In this document: piece by piece, positions 32,443 to 41,200 of the stretch
How positions within the stretch are numbered: position 1 is the stretch's first letter
Layout of the letters: each line of letters opens with the position of its first letter
Origin: an uncultured Acidobacteriia bacterium
Lineage (GTDB): Bacteria > Acidobacteriota > Terriglobia > Bryobacterales > Bryobacteraceae
NCBI GenBank assembly: GCA_903851195.1
Contig: CAINNJ010000025.1
Span: 434,001-498,000 of the forward strand
DNA length: 64,000 nt
Direction of reading: 5' to 3'
Translations under genes and position numbers: made by a program
The notes under the pieces: generated by a model
Seen by the model: the letters and a program-made list of their open reading frames with translations, nothing else
Databases searched by the model: none
What the model was told of the DNA's origin: nothing

Positions 32443-32823
32443 GTGAACCGGCGCCGCGTTTTTATTCCGTCGATCATTCCAGACAAGGCGTCGAGGGAGC
32501 CGCTGCACCGGCAGATTGCCAGGGAAATTTCGCGGGCGATCGAAAGCGGCGCCGCCCAGCGGCATGACCGCCTTCCGTCCACGCGGATGCTGGCGAAGAT
32601 GCTGGACGTTTCGCGGAACACCGTACTCGCGGCTTATGACGAACTTGTCGCGAAGGAACTGATTTGTGGACGGACCGGCGCCGGCATGCAGATCAGCAAA
32701 GGCGCGACGGGACCGGGCGCCACGTTATACGGATTGCACCATGTGATTCGCGCGGCTCATTATCCGGCAACCGTGCTTACGCTGGCGGATCCCGACGGGA
32801 ATTCGCTTTATATCCGTTATTAA
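32443..32823 (+). CDS. GntR-type winged-helix regulator with a VOC-like tail
   Basis: A 126-residue protein. Residues about 15-90 are a GntR winged helix: REPLHRQIAREISRAIESG, LPSTRMLAKMLDVSRNTVLA and AAYDELVAKELICGRTGAG. Instead of an effector or aminotransferase domain it ends with a short segment, VLTLADPDGNSLYIRY, that looks like the last strands of a VOC protein such as its neighbour. The GTG start fixes the frame. It probably regulates the divergent VOC/M50-like operon and itself through the inverted repeat. Confidence 0.75.
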   Translation: MNRRRVFIPSIIPDKASREPLHRQIAREISRAIESGAAQRHDRLPSTRMLAKMLDVSRNTVLAAYDELVAKELICGRTGAGMQISKGATGPGATLYGLHHVIRAAHYPATVLTLADPDGNSLYIRY

Positions 32824-33653
32824 CAGGTTGCTGCCGACCGGACGCCCCGCGCCCTCTCCGCAGTTTTGGCCATCCAGCCGTCCGGAACTTCATTTACGGT
32901 TGTTAGCCCGGCAATCGCCCGCGGCACGCCGATTGTCATTCGGTACGTGTCTCGCAAGGAAGAGCAAGCGGGACAGCCCTCGATATGGTCGTGGACCGGC
33001 GCCTGGAGATCGACTGGCAGCACCTTGTCGATGTAGTCCATGAGAAGGTCGAGCTGGCCTCCGCAGATCAACTCGGGTCCGTCGCAGAGTTCCGGCCGCA
33101 GCAATTCCGCCATGAGGGTGCGCGCGCGATGGAGCCGCTGGCGAACGGTTGCGTCCGAAAGCCCCAGCAGTTCCGCAACCTCGCGTGAACTCAGGTCTTC
33201 CACGTCGCGAAGAAGCAGAACCGTGCGATAGTCCTCAGGAATGAGGGCGAGGGCCTTTTGCAACGCCCTCTGCATGGTCAGTTTTTTCTCGGCATCGGGC
33301 AGCGGCTCCGACCACGCCGGAGTCAGTCCTTCGAAGGCCAGACCAACCGGCTTATTATCCGCCGCGATACTCAATTCATTTTTCGCGCGCGAGGTGCGGA
33401 GGCGCGCCAGACAGGCATTCACCGTGATGCGGTGCAGCCAGGTGGAAAGACTCGATTCTCCCTCGAAGCCCGCGATCCCCTTCCATGCGGAGATGAAAGT
33501 TTCCTGAACGACATCCTGCGCTTCGCCATCACTGTTCAGGATCCTGGTTGCGGTGGCCAGAAGCCGTCCGCTGTAGTTTTTGACGAGATCTTCAAAACTG
33601 GCCGCGTCACCTGTTTGTAACCCGTGAAGCAGCGAGGACTCCAGTTCTGTCAT
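32820..33653 (-). CDS. ECF sigma factor with C-terminal zinc-finger domain
   Basis: A 277-residue ECF sigma-70 factor. Sigma2 lies at about residues 20-85 (LVKNYSGRLLATATRILNSD, EAQDVVQETFISAWK) and sigma4 at about 125-180 (ALALIPEDYRTVLLLRDVED, LSSREVAELLGLSDATVRQR). A C-terminal extension contains HDHIEGCPACSSL, an H-x3-C-x2-C zinc-binding motif of the anti-sigma zf-HC2 type. Such fusions may self-regulate. ATG 33653 is coupled by a 4-base overlap to the upstream small zinc-finger gene. Its regulon may be the divergent operon at 34002. Confidence 0.88.
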   Translation of the reverse strand: MTELESSLLHGLQTGDAASFEDLVKNYSGRLLATATRILNSDGEAQDVVQETFISAWKGIAGFEGESSLSTWLHRITVNACLARLRTSRAKNELSIAADNKPVGLAFEGLTPAWSEPLPDAEKKLTMQRALQKALALIPEDYRTVLLLRDVEDLSSREVAELLGLSDATVRQRLHRARTLMAELLRPELCDGPELICGGQLDLLMDYIDKVLPVDLQAPVHDHIEGCPACSSLRDTYRMTIGVPRAIAGLTTVNEVPDGWMAKTAERARGVRSAATC

Positions 33654-33838
33654 AGAAATTGCGGTTCCCTTCGGAGCCGTTGCTCCGCTAGCAAAGATAA
33701 CACTTTGCAGTAGCGCCAAAGATAGCCGCTGCATTCCGGGCATCCACTCAGATGGATATCGACAGCGGCCCGCAGATCGGGATGGAGGCTGCCATCCACG
33801 TAAGAAAGAAGAATACGGTCGAACGCGGCACAGGTCAT
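33650..33838 (-). CDS. small zf-HC2-like anti-sigma protein
   Basis: A 62-residue soluble protein with AAVDIHLSGCPECSGYLW, the zf-HC2 H-x3-C-x2-C zinc site, and an N-terminal helix (CAAFDRILLSYVDGSL). It lacks the membrane helix of classical anti-sigma factors. The gene has a Shine-Dalgarno (AGGAGTG) and its stop overlaps the sigma factor ATG (ATGA). It is likely an anti-sigma or accessory zinc finger for that sigma factor. Confidence 0.75.
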   Translation of the reverse strand: MTCAAFDRILLSYVDGSLHPDLRAAVDIHLSGCPECSGYLWRYCKVLSLLAEQRLRREPQFL

Positions 33839-33869
33839 GGCAACACACTCCTGTTCATTGGAGTGTTCC

Positions 33870-33897
33870 GGAACTCCGTTTGTGACAAATCCGTAAC
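33870..33897 (+). promoter_or_regulatory. ECF-type promoter upstream of the DUF4142 operon
   Basis: GGAACT (33870-33875), a 16-base spacer and CGTAAC (33892-33897) match the general ECF -35/-10 layout. It sits in the intergenic region shared with the ECF sigma locus and points towards the gene at 34002. An inverted repeat GGAGTGTTCC/GGAACTCC overlaps the -35. Confidence 0.5.
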
Positions 33898-34001
33898 CGA
33901 TCCGGAGAGGGCCTGAAAAAAAATTTTCGTCCGGTCAGTCACAAACCAGTCGGCCGTTACATCGAAGGGCTGCAAGAGAAAAACCGAAAAGGAAAATCAC
34001 C

Positions 34002-34562
34002 ATGACTAAGACGCGTATTTTATCGATCACGGCCGCCGCGGCCCTGCTTACGGCTTCTTTCACGATCGGCGCCCTAACGGCGAAGGCCGCCGATGCTCCG
34101 AGCGATCCGCAAATCGTTGGCATCGTGCTGGCTGCCGATCAGATCGACATCGACTACGGCAAGATCGCTTTGGCCAAATCGAAGAACAAGGCAGTCCGCG
34201 AGTTCGCGCAGCGCATGGTTACCGACCACTCCGCCGTGCAGGGCAGCGTTATCGGGCTGGCGAAGAAGCTCGGCGTGACAGCGGCGGACAGCGACGTCAG
34301 CGGGAGCCTGAAGAGCGGCGCGGTGGATATCACGGCCAAACTGAATTCCCTGAAAGGTAAGGAATTCGACAAGTTCTATATCGACAACGAAGTCAGTTAC
34401 CACAAAGCGGTGACGGACGCGGTGGCCGGCGTGCTGATCCCCAACGCGCAGAATGCCGAACTGAAATCCGCCCTCGAAGGCGCGCAGCCGCTGTTTCTGA
34501 AGCATCTGGAACATGCCCGGCTGGTGCAATCGGGCGGCAAAGACAAAATGAGCCACATGTAG
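34002..34562 (+). CDS. DUF4142 periplasmic protein
   Basis: A 186-residue exported protein with a signal peptide ending about TAKAADA, then a helical ferritin-like DUF4142 domain: IVLAADQIDIDYGKIALAKS, VREFAQRMVTDHSAVQGSVI, FDKFYIDNEVSYHKAVTDAV and FLKHLEHARLVQ. The conserved D/H positions of the domain are present. The molecular function is unknown. It is the first gene of a six-gene plus-strand cluster and has a clear AAAAGGA Shine-Dalgarno. Confidence 0.85.
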   Translation: MTKTRILSITAAAALLTASFTIGALTAKAADAPSDPQIVGIVLAADQIDIDYGKIALAKSKNKAVREFAQRMVTDHSAVQGSVIGLAKKLGVTAADSDVSGSLKSGAVDITAKLNSLKGKEFDKFYIDNEVSYHKAVTDAVAGVLIPNAQNAELKSALEGAQPLFLKHLEHARLVQSGGKDKMSHM

Positions 34563-34578
34563 GCTGACCGGCACAATC

Positions 34579-34917
34579 ATGTCGCGCCGAATCGTCTTAT
34601 CCGTGATTGTTCTGGCTTTGGCGGCGCTGAGTCCTTTAGACTCGGCGTCCGCCGATACAAAGCCGGGAGCAAAGACCTGGACAGTGCTCATTAAAGGCTT
34701 CAAGTTCGTGCCGGAGCGGCTGGAAGTGGAAGCCGGCGACACCGTGATCTGGAAGAACGAAGATATCGTTCCCCATACGGCGACGGCAAAGAAGCTCTTC
34801 GACTCAAAGAAGCTCGATCAGGGTCAGTCCTGGAGTTATGTGGCTAAGCAGAAGGGCAGTCATCCGTATATCTGTCTTTACCACCCAACCATGACCGGCG
34901 AATTAGTGGTCAAATAA
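34579..34917 (+). CDS. cupredoxin (plastocyanin/azurin-like)
   Basis: A 112-residue exported blue-copper protein. After a signal peptide (about residues 1-25) the type 1 copper ligands are visible: His66 (VPHTA), Cys99, His102 and Met105 in ICLYHPTMTG. It probably carries electrons in the periplasm. It starts 16 bases after the DUF4142 stop, and cytochrome P460 and another haem protein are encoded downstream, consistent with a redox cluster. Confidence 0.88.
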   Translation: MSRRIVLSVIVLALAALSPLDSASADTKPGAKTWTVLIKGFKFVPERLEVEAGDTVIWKNEDIVPHTATAKKLFDSKKLDQGQSWSYVAKQKGSHPYICLYHPTMTGELVVK

Positions 34918-34942
34918 CCAAACTGCTCATAAAGGGAGAAAA

Positions 34943-35293
34943 ATGGAAGATCTGAAAACACTCGTAAAGGAACTGGACGCCATGATCGCGAAAGGCGAAA
35001 TGGTGGAAGCAGTCGAGAAGTTTTATGCGGACGACTGTGTCTGGCAGGAAGGCAACACGGAGCCGAGGACGGGCGGTAAAGAAGGACAGAAAGCCTATCT
35101 GAGCGGCTTCTTCAGCACCGTCACGAAGGTCAACGGGCTTACGCTTCACAGCCAGACCGTCGGGGACGACATCACCATGAGTGAATGGACGTTCGATCTC
35201 GACACCACGAACGGCCCGATCCTCTGGAACGAAGCGCTTCGCCGCCGGTGGGAAAACGGGAAAGTCGTATCCGAGCGATTTTACACCGCTTAA
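34943..35293 (+). CDS. SnoaL-like (NTF2-fold) protein
   Basis: A 116-residue NTF2-fold protein: MEDLKTLVKELDAMIAKGEM, EKFYADDCVWQEGNTEPRTG and a final strand RRRWENGKVVSERFYTA. SnoaL-like domains bind small hydrophobic ligands, and no catalytic prediction is possible. It has a strong Shine-Dalgarno (AAAGGGAGAAAA) and sits in the middle of the redox cluster. Confidence 0.8.
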   Translation: MEDLKTLVKELDAMIAKGEMVEAVEKFYADDCVWQEGNTEPRTGGKEGQKAYLSGFFSTVTKVNGLTLHSQTVGDDITMSEWTFDLDTTNGPILWNEALRRRWENGKVVSERFYTA

Positions 35294-35306
35294 TCGGGAG
35301 GCAGCC

Positions 35307-35897
35307 ATGAAAGCAACTCAGCCGCTGCTGAAAATACTCGAGGAAGCGCGCGCCTGTAAGGTGTGCGCTTCTTCGCTGCCCCTCGGTCCAAAGCCACTGC
35401 TGGCCGCCGATCCGGCTTCCCGAATCCTCATTATCGGGCAGGCACCCGGAAAGGCGACGCATCTGGCCGGTATCCCGTGGAAGGATCGCAGCGGCGATCG
35501 GCTGCGGGGATGGCTCGGCGTTACCGCGGAGCAGTTCTACGATCCCACGCGGATTGCCGTGGTTCCGCGCGGGTTCTGCTATCCCGGCTCCGGCGCAACG
35601 GGGGATCTTCCGCCGCGTCCGGAGTGCGGGCCGCTGTGGCATCCGAGAATTCTGCCTCTGCTCAACCAGGTGAGGCTGACCGTCCTCCTGGGGAGTTTTG
35701 CATTCTCCGCGCATCTGAGCGGACAGTACCCAAATCTTTCCGCAGCGACGGAGGATTTCCGCGCCATGATGCCCTCCATGATCGTCTTGCCGCATCCTTC
35801 GCCGCGAAATGGAATGTGGGCCGGTAAGAGGCCCTGGTTCGCCAGCGAGTTGCTCCCTGCGTTACGAGGGCGTGTCAGCGAGGTTCTGGCGAGATGA
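35307..35897 (+). CDS. uracil-DNA glycosylase family protein
   Basis: A 196-residue protein of the UDG superfamily. The N terminus has two cysteines (ACKVCA), then ILIIGQAPGKATHLAGIPWK, the family GQAPG motif, followed by WKDRSGDRLRGWLG and the closing HPSPRNGMW. Start ATG 35307 with GGGAGG upstream; the longer frame overlaps the SnoaL-like gene and is not homologous. It would excise damaged bases, although this subfamily is not well characterised. Confidence 0.8.
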   Translation: MKATQPLLKILEEARACKVCASSLPLGPKPLLAADPASRILIIGQAPGKATHLAGIPWKDRSGDRLRGWLGVTAEQFYDPTRIAVVPRGFCYPGSGATGDLPPRPECGPLWHPRILPLLNQVRLTVLLGSFAFSAHLSGQYPNLSAATEDFRAMMPSMIVLPHPSPRNGMWAGKRPWFASELLPALRGRVSEVLAR

Positions 35898-36364
35898 AAC
35901 TGTTTGTGATCGCTGCAGGAGTCGTCGCCGTGATCGCCGGGGCGTCGGTTGTGCCGGGGCCTTATTCCGCGGCTATGCACGTCACGCCGGGCGGTGTTGC
36001 GTTACTTCAGTCCGCAGAGTTCGATCCCGCGGCAAGAGCGACCATTCAGCGGGCCTGCGGCAATTGCCACTCGAACGATACCGAGTGGCCTCTCTACAGC
36101 CGCTTGGCGCCGGTTTCCTGGCTGATCCGAAAAGATGTCAGCGAAGGACGGCTGTTTCTGAATTTCTCGCAGTGGGCCGCTTACGGGGCGGAGGGGCAAG
36201 GTCAACTGCTGGCATTAGCGGCGGGACAGGTCAAAGAAGGGAAGATGCCGCCGCAGCGCTATGTGTTGCTGCATCCGGAAGCGAGATTAAGCCAGGGCGA
36301 AAAGTCCCGGCTAATCGCGGATCTGGAGCGGGAATCGGCCCGTGTATCGCCGTCCGGCAAGTAA
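35894..36364 (+). CDS. haem-binding domain protein
   Basis: A 156-residue exported protein with a signal peptide or anchor (MKLFVIAAGVVAVIAGASVV) and a c-type haem site CGNCHSNDTEWPLYS, followed by APVSWLIRKDVSEGR and LNFSQW, the pattern of the haem-binding (Haem_bd) domain. Its ATG overlaps the UDG stop by 4 bases. A role in periplasmic electron transfer or sensing is likely. Confidence 0.85.
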   Translation: MKLFVIAAGVVAVIAGASVVPGPYSAAMHVTPGGVALLQSAEFDPAARATIQRACGNCHSNDTEWPLYSRLAPVSWLIRKDVSEGRLFLNFSQWAAYGAEGQGQLLALAAGQVKEGKMPPQRYVLLHPEARLSQGEKSRLIADLERESARVSPSGK

Positions 36365-36392
36365 GAAAAATTCAAATTCAAGGAGAAGTGCA

Positions 36393-37004
36393 ATGCCAAC
36401 AAAAAAGAGAATCGCCACGATCTTAGCCCTGGCCGGCGCGGCTATTGCGGTCATGACGGTTTATCAGCCGCGGACGCAGGCAGCATCCGCAACCCACTCG
36501 GCGTCCGGCCCGAAATTCACGGCTGACGGAAAACTGATGCTGCCGACCGGCTACCGGAAATGGGTGTTCATCGGCGCGCCGCTCACGCCGAACGGACTTA
36601 ACAATGGAAAGGCCGGCTTCCCGGAATACCATAACGTCTACGTCGAAGATAAGAACCTGACGGCCTATCAGAAGACCGGGGCGTTTCCCGAAGGCACCGT
36701 GATCGTGAAGGAACTGACCTTGCTTCGTAAAGGCACTTACCCGGATGGTTCGTCGGACAGCGCCTCGGGGCGTGGATTCGGCGAAGGCGAGTTTAACGGC
36801 ATGGATGTGACGGTGAAGGACAGCAAGCGCTTCGCTTCCACCAGCGGGTGGGGCTTCTTTAATTTCGGTCATCATGCGCTGCCTTATGAGCCCACGGCGA
36901 AGAATGCGTCGAAGGAGGAGTGCGCCGGATGCCACATCGCGGGGGCAAGCAAAACCGATCTGACGTGGGTGGATTTCTATCCGGTGCTGCGCGGGAAGAA
37001 TTAA
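36393..37004 (+). CDS. cytochrome P460 family protein
   Basis: A 203-residue exported cytochrome. A signal peptide (about residues 1-31) is followed by the P460 domain: LPTGYRKWVFIGAPLTPNG, PEYHNVYVEDKNLTAYQKTG, FPEGTVIVKELTLLRKGTYP, and the haem-binding ECAGCHIAG near the C terminus. P460 cytochromes oxidise hydroxylamine-like nitrogen compounds, but many homologues are uncharacterised. Start ATG 36393 follows AAGGAGAA. It is the last gene of the cluster, before a two-hairpin repeat. Confidence 0.88.
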   Translation: MPTKKRIATILALAGAAIAVMTVYQPRTQAASATHSASGPKFTADGKLMLPTGYRKWVFIGAPLTPNGLNNGKAGFPEYHNVYVEDKNLTAYQKTGAFPEGTVIVKELTLLRKGTYPDGSSDSASGRGFGEGEFNGMDVTVKDSKRFASTSGWGFFNFGHHALPYEPTAKNASKEECAGCHIAGASKTDLTWVDFYPVLRGKN

Positions 37005-37050
37005 TCGGCGGTATGCGAGGCGGGATGATCGAACCGACCGGCAGTCAGCG

Positions 37051-37110
37051 GCGCTGTTGGCGGGTTTCCAACCCGCCGCCGGATGCCATCCGGCCCGACA
37101 TCGAAAGAAC
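37051..37110 (+). repeat. 60-bp two-hairpin dispersed repeat, copy 2
   Basis: It matches copy 1 (29259-29318) at 57 of 60 bases. Two of the three differences are partners in the second stem (G-C in copy 1, C-G here), so pairing is preserved. It lies between the P460 gene and the convergent potassium channel gene, a typical REP position. Confidence 0.92.
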
Positions 37111-37124
37111 TGCTTTCGTGAAAT

Positions 37125-38258
37125 CTATTCCGGGCGGGCGGGAACGGAATCGATGAGTTGTTTGGCGCTCTTGCCGCGCGGGTTGTTCTGCCAGTTATCG
37201 AGCGGGTCGCCGGTTGGCAGCCAGGCGGGGAGGCTAAGCACCAGATAACGGGCGAGTCCGTTCAGGAAAGGCTCATAGGTGGCGCGGAAGGCGGCGAGTT
37301 TTTGTTCCGTGGTTTGGTCGTCGCCGAACTGCAGCCCGGCTTCTTCGAACTCTTTGCAGAGCCGCTGGTAGTCTTCCGGGGGCAGGCGATCTTCCGCCAG
37401 CGGGCGGGCGCTTACCTGAAAGACGCGCCCCATCTCGATGACGGCCTGGCGGGCGATGGAAAAAGTCAGCCGGGCCCGGAAAGTACGCACGCCTTTAAAA
37501 CCGACCATCAGCAGCGCGCAGGCGTCCATGATGGCGGTGAGGGCGGCGAGCCAGGACTGATTGTCGTGCTGGGAACGATAGTAGGCCAGCATGGGATAGG
37601 AAAGCTGGCTTTCCAGAAGCTCGGCGGACCATTGCTGCCATTCGCTCAAGAGTCCGTCCAGTTCGTCCAGGCTCTCCCCTTCGGCGTAGCGGCACAGCAG
37701 GGTGACGGCGGCGGGGGGCGAACCGGCGGCCGCGTCCAGCATGATGACGCTGGCTTCGCGGCGGGCAAACAGCTGGTAGAGCACGGGCAGATAGCCGATC
37801 ACGATGGCGATGAAGCCCAGGCCGGCGCCGGACTCGACGACCGCCAGGATCTTCGTGACGGAAGTGTGCGGGACGAGATCGCCATAACCAAGCGTGAAGA
37901 ACGTGGCGCCGCTGAAGTAGAGCTGATTCCCCCAGGAGAGCGGCTTCGGGTTTCCGGTGCCCAAAGCCCAGTACAGCGTCCCGAAACCTACGATCAGACC
38001 GGAGGCCCAGACCATCAGCAGGAACACCATCGACAGCGGTCCGTAGAGGCTCAGATAGTTGTGGCGATAGTCGTTCGACGGAATGCGGCGGGCGACCTCC
38101 GACCAGATGCGCCAGGTGGCGCGGAAGAACAGGCGAACGAGGCGGATGCGGCTTTTGACGCGTCGCGGCAGCAGCATGACTTCGAAGGCGTCGTGCAGAA
38201 CCACCAGCAGGAGCAGCACCGCGCCGGCGGCCGCGAGAAGGGGCGGAATGCCGGTCAC
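37125..38258 (-). CDS. two-helix potassium channel protein
   Basis: A 377-residue membrane protein. Helices at about residues 5-25, 73-95 and 132-155 flank a pore loop with TLGYGD (residues 122-127), the potassium selectivity filter. The cytoplasmic C-terminal part (about 200 residues) is helical and not a recognised RCK domain. The GTG start overlaps the tamB stop by 4 bases, so the channel is co-transcribed with the envelope-assembly genes, an unusual association. Confidence 0.88.
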   Translation of the reverse strand: MTGIPPLLAAAGAVLLLLVVLHDAFEVMLLPRRVKSRIRLVRLFFRATWRIWSEVARRIPSNDYRHNYLSLYGPLSMVFLLMVWASGLIVGFGTLYWALGTGNPKPLSWGNQLYFSGATFFTLGYGDLVPHTSVTKILAVVESGAGLGFIAIVIGYLPVLYQLFARREASVIMLDAAAGSPPAAVTLLCRYAEGESLDELDGLLSEWQQWSAELLESQLSYPMLAYYRSQHDNQSWLAALTAIMDACALLMVGFKGVRTFRARLTFSIARQAVIEMGRVFQVSARPLAEDRLPPEDYQRLCKEFEEAGLQFGDDQTTEQKLAAFRATYEPFLNGLARYLVLSLPAWLPTGDPLDNWQNNPRGKSAKQLIDSVPARPE

Positions 38259-41200
38259 TTAAAGCGCTTCTTATAGGCGAAGTCGAGGCCTACATAGCCG
38301 TTTTCTTCGCGGATCAGAATAGCCGACCAGTTCGGGTTGAAGGCCCACTCGACGCGGATCAGCTGGGTGCTGGTACTCGATACATCCGTGATGTAGGTGA
38401 AGAGGATTTCCGGTGTGACCTGCTGCTCGATGGTGAGGCGGGCCTGGGGGCTGCCGGTGATGCCTGTCAGCTGCGGGTCGATCTTGATGCGGCTCACGCC
38501 GAAGAAGCGCTGCAGGCGGCCGGCCACGGGGTTGGCGATCGCCTGTCCGATGAGCGTGTTGGCGCCCAACTGATCGAAGCTTTGCGACTGGCCGTTGGAG
38601 TTGATGGCGAGCGTAGGGTCGCTGGGCGTGCGTCCGGTGGCGAGCAGCGCCAGGATATCGGAGAACTGCAGCGGGGGATCGGAACGGTAGGTCACGTTCA
38701 GTTTGTTGAGGGGGCCGGAGAGCGTGAGAACGACATCGACGCCGCGGGCCTTGGTTTCCAGATCGACGTTCAGGACGGGCTCGATCTTGCCGGGGTTGAA
38801 AAACGATACAGAACCCTGACTGATGGAGTATTTGTTGCCGAAGAAGACCAGTTCTCCCTGGGTCACGTTGACGCGCCCGAGCACGGCGGGATTGGTGACC
38901 GTGCCGCGCAGCCGAAGGTTCGCGTCCGCCTGAATGCTCTGGGTGAGGCTGGTTTGCAGCACGACGTCCGGCGCGGTGGAGATCTGGACGTCGAAGTTCA
39001 TGTTGGACGCGATGCCGGTTTTAGCGGAGGTCTTGAGCGGCTCGGCGGAAGCGGCCAGGATGGAGGCCGCGTCGGTCTTCGGATTGATGACAACGCGGTG
39101 AACGGTGACCAGGCCGGAGATGTCGCTGCGCTGCGAAGTGCCGGCCAGCGTGAGGTCCGCATCCGAGATGGAACTGACGCCCTCGGGATAGCGCACGCGG
39201 ACGCCGCGGGATTTGGCCTCGATGCGGAAAGCGGGCAGGCCGTTGTTGAGGGAGATGAAGCCGGTGACGTCCACGCGGCCGCCGCCCGACTCCGCGGTGA
39301 GGGACTGGATGGTGGCGCGGGTGCCGCTGAAGGCGATTTCGCCGTTAGCGCCGGTGAGGCCGTTGGAGAAATCCGCGTAGTGGAACTCGCCGTTGCGGAG
39401 GGTGGCGCGGCCGGAGAGTTCCGGCGTGCCGACGTTGCCGCGGACTGCGCCATCGAGCGAGAGAATGCCGGAGGAACTGAGGTCGGCGTTCAGCGAGCGG
39501 ACGAGCGCGAGATTCATATTGCCCTGCACGCGGAGGTCGAGAGACTGCGTTCCGGTGAGCGCCACCGTGCCGCCCACCGTCAGATCGGTCTGGGGGGCCT
39601 TGAGGCGCGCGCTTTCCACGCGCACCTGGCGTTTGGAAACCGAGACACGAATGGGCCCGTTGTTGGTGATGGAGAAGTTCGGGAGGGCGTGCGCGAAATC
39701 GCTGCCGGGCAGGGGGTGGACCTCGACTTTCGGGACGTCGAGAGTGGCGGTCATTTCGTCGGGCGTGCGGGCAGGGCCGCGAATATCGAGTTCGCCTTCG
39801 AGAGTGCCTTCGACGTTCAGGCTGGCGTCGGAACCCGGGGTGGCGAGCAGGGTGACGAGAGAGTTCAGCGCGGCGTTGCTGAATTTTATTTTTGCTTCGA
39901 CGGGATAATCGCCGGCGAGTTGCACCGTGCCGTCCCCGCGGATGGAGGCGTTCGCCGCGTTCGACTCGAAGTGCGTGGTCATGACGGCGTTCTTCGTGGT
40001 GGCGAGAAGCCGGGCGTCGCCGAGGTTTCGGCCGGCGAGTTCGAGTCCGTTGGCGGAGGCGTCGGCGTTGAGGCTGACGAGGTCCTGCTGCAGTTGTTTT
40101 TTGGCGTCGTGACTGAACCTCAGCATGCCGTCCACGTGGAATTTGCCGAAGCCGTGAATGTCGGGCTGGCGTTCCCGGACGAGGTTGATTTCATTCAGCG
40201 GCATGGTGTTGCTGGTGAGATTGAAGTCGAGGTTGCCGTCGGAGAAGGCAGCGCCGTTCTGGTCGAAGTGCGTGCTGATGTTGACGCGCTTGGGACCGGA
40301 GACGAAGAGGCCGGTGAAGGTGCGGGCGGTTTGACTGACTAACTGGACGCGGCCCGTGATGGAGTCATAGGGTTGGCCGGAGATCTGGCCGTTTGCGAGA
40401 GAGACATCGGCGGCGCCGCGCGGGTCGTCCACAGAGCCGGTGATTTGGGCCGTGCCGGAGAGCGAGCCCGAGACCGGTGTGTCCTTATAACCGGTCGCGG
40501 TCAGGATCCTGGAGAGGTCCGCGTCGTGCAGTTCGGCGACGGCGGAGAAGATGGATTTCGGGCCGGCGTGCCAGTTGGCGAGGGCAAGGTTCCCCAGGAC
40601 TTTGGCGTGAATTCCGTTCCAGGCGACATCGCTTTTGGCGACGGTCAGGCGGGACTCGTCGAGGGCGAAATCGGCGGCCAGGGAGTCGAGTGTCTGCTGT
40701 TGGTAGCGGACCTTCTGCGCGGTGGCGGAACCGGCGATCCGGGGATGGTCGAGAGGGCCGGTTACGGCGCCGCTGAAATGCAGGTCGCCCCATGCGACGT
40801 CGGGTTTTTCGCCGGGCAGGAAGGGCAGGAGTTCGGCGGCGTCGATGGAGTTCAGCGTGGCGGCGAGACGCTGAGAGCCGCCAGCGGCGTTGGCTCCGGA
40901 CGCTGCGCCGAGGGCGCCGGAGACTTCGACGCGGGAGTGGGGCAGATCGATGAAGGATTGCCCGAGGTCAAGGGTGTGGGCCGCGGTGTCGAACCGGACG
41001 GCGACTTCCCCGTGCACGGGAGCGCTGCCGGATACGGGAGTCAGGGTGAGCTGCGCGGAGCCCGTCTGGTTACGGAGGGTGCCCTGGATATCGAAGGGTC
41101 CGGCGAGGGCGGCATCGTAGGGGAGATGTTGTTTGGCGGCCAGGGCGACGGCGCGCGCGAGGTTGAAGTTTTCGAGGCGGCCGGAAGCTTTGAAGCGTTC

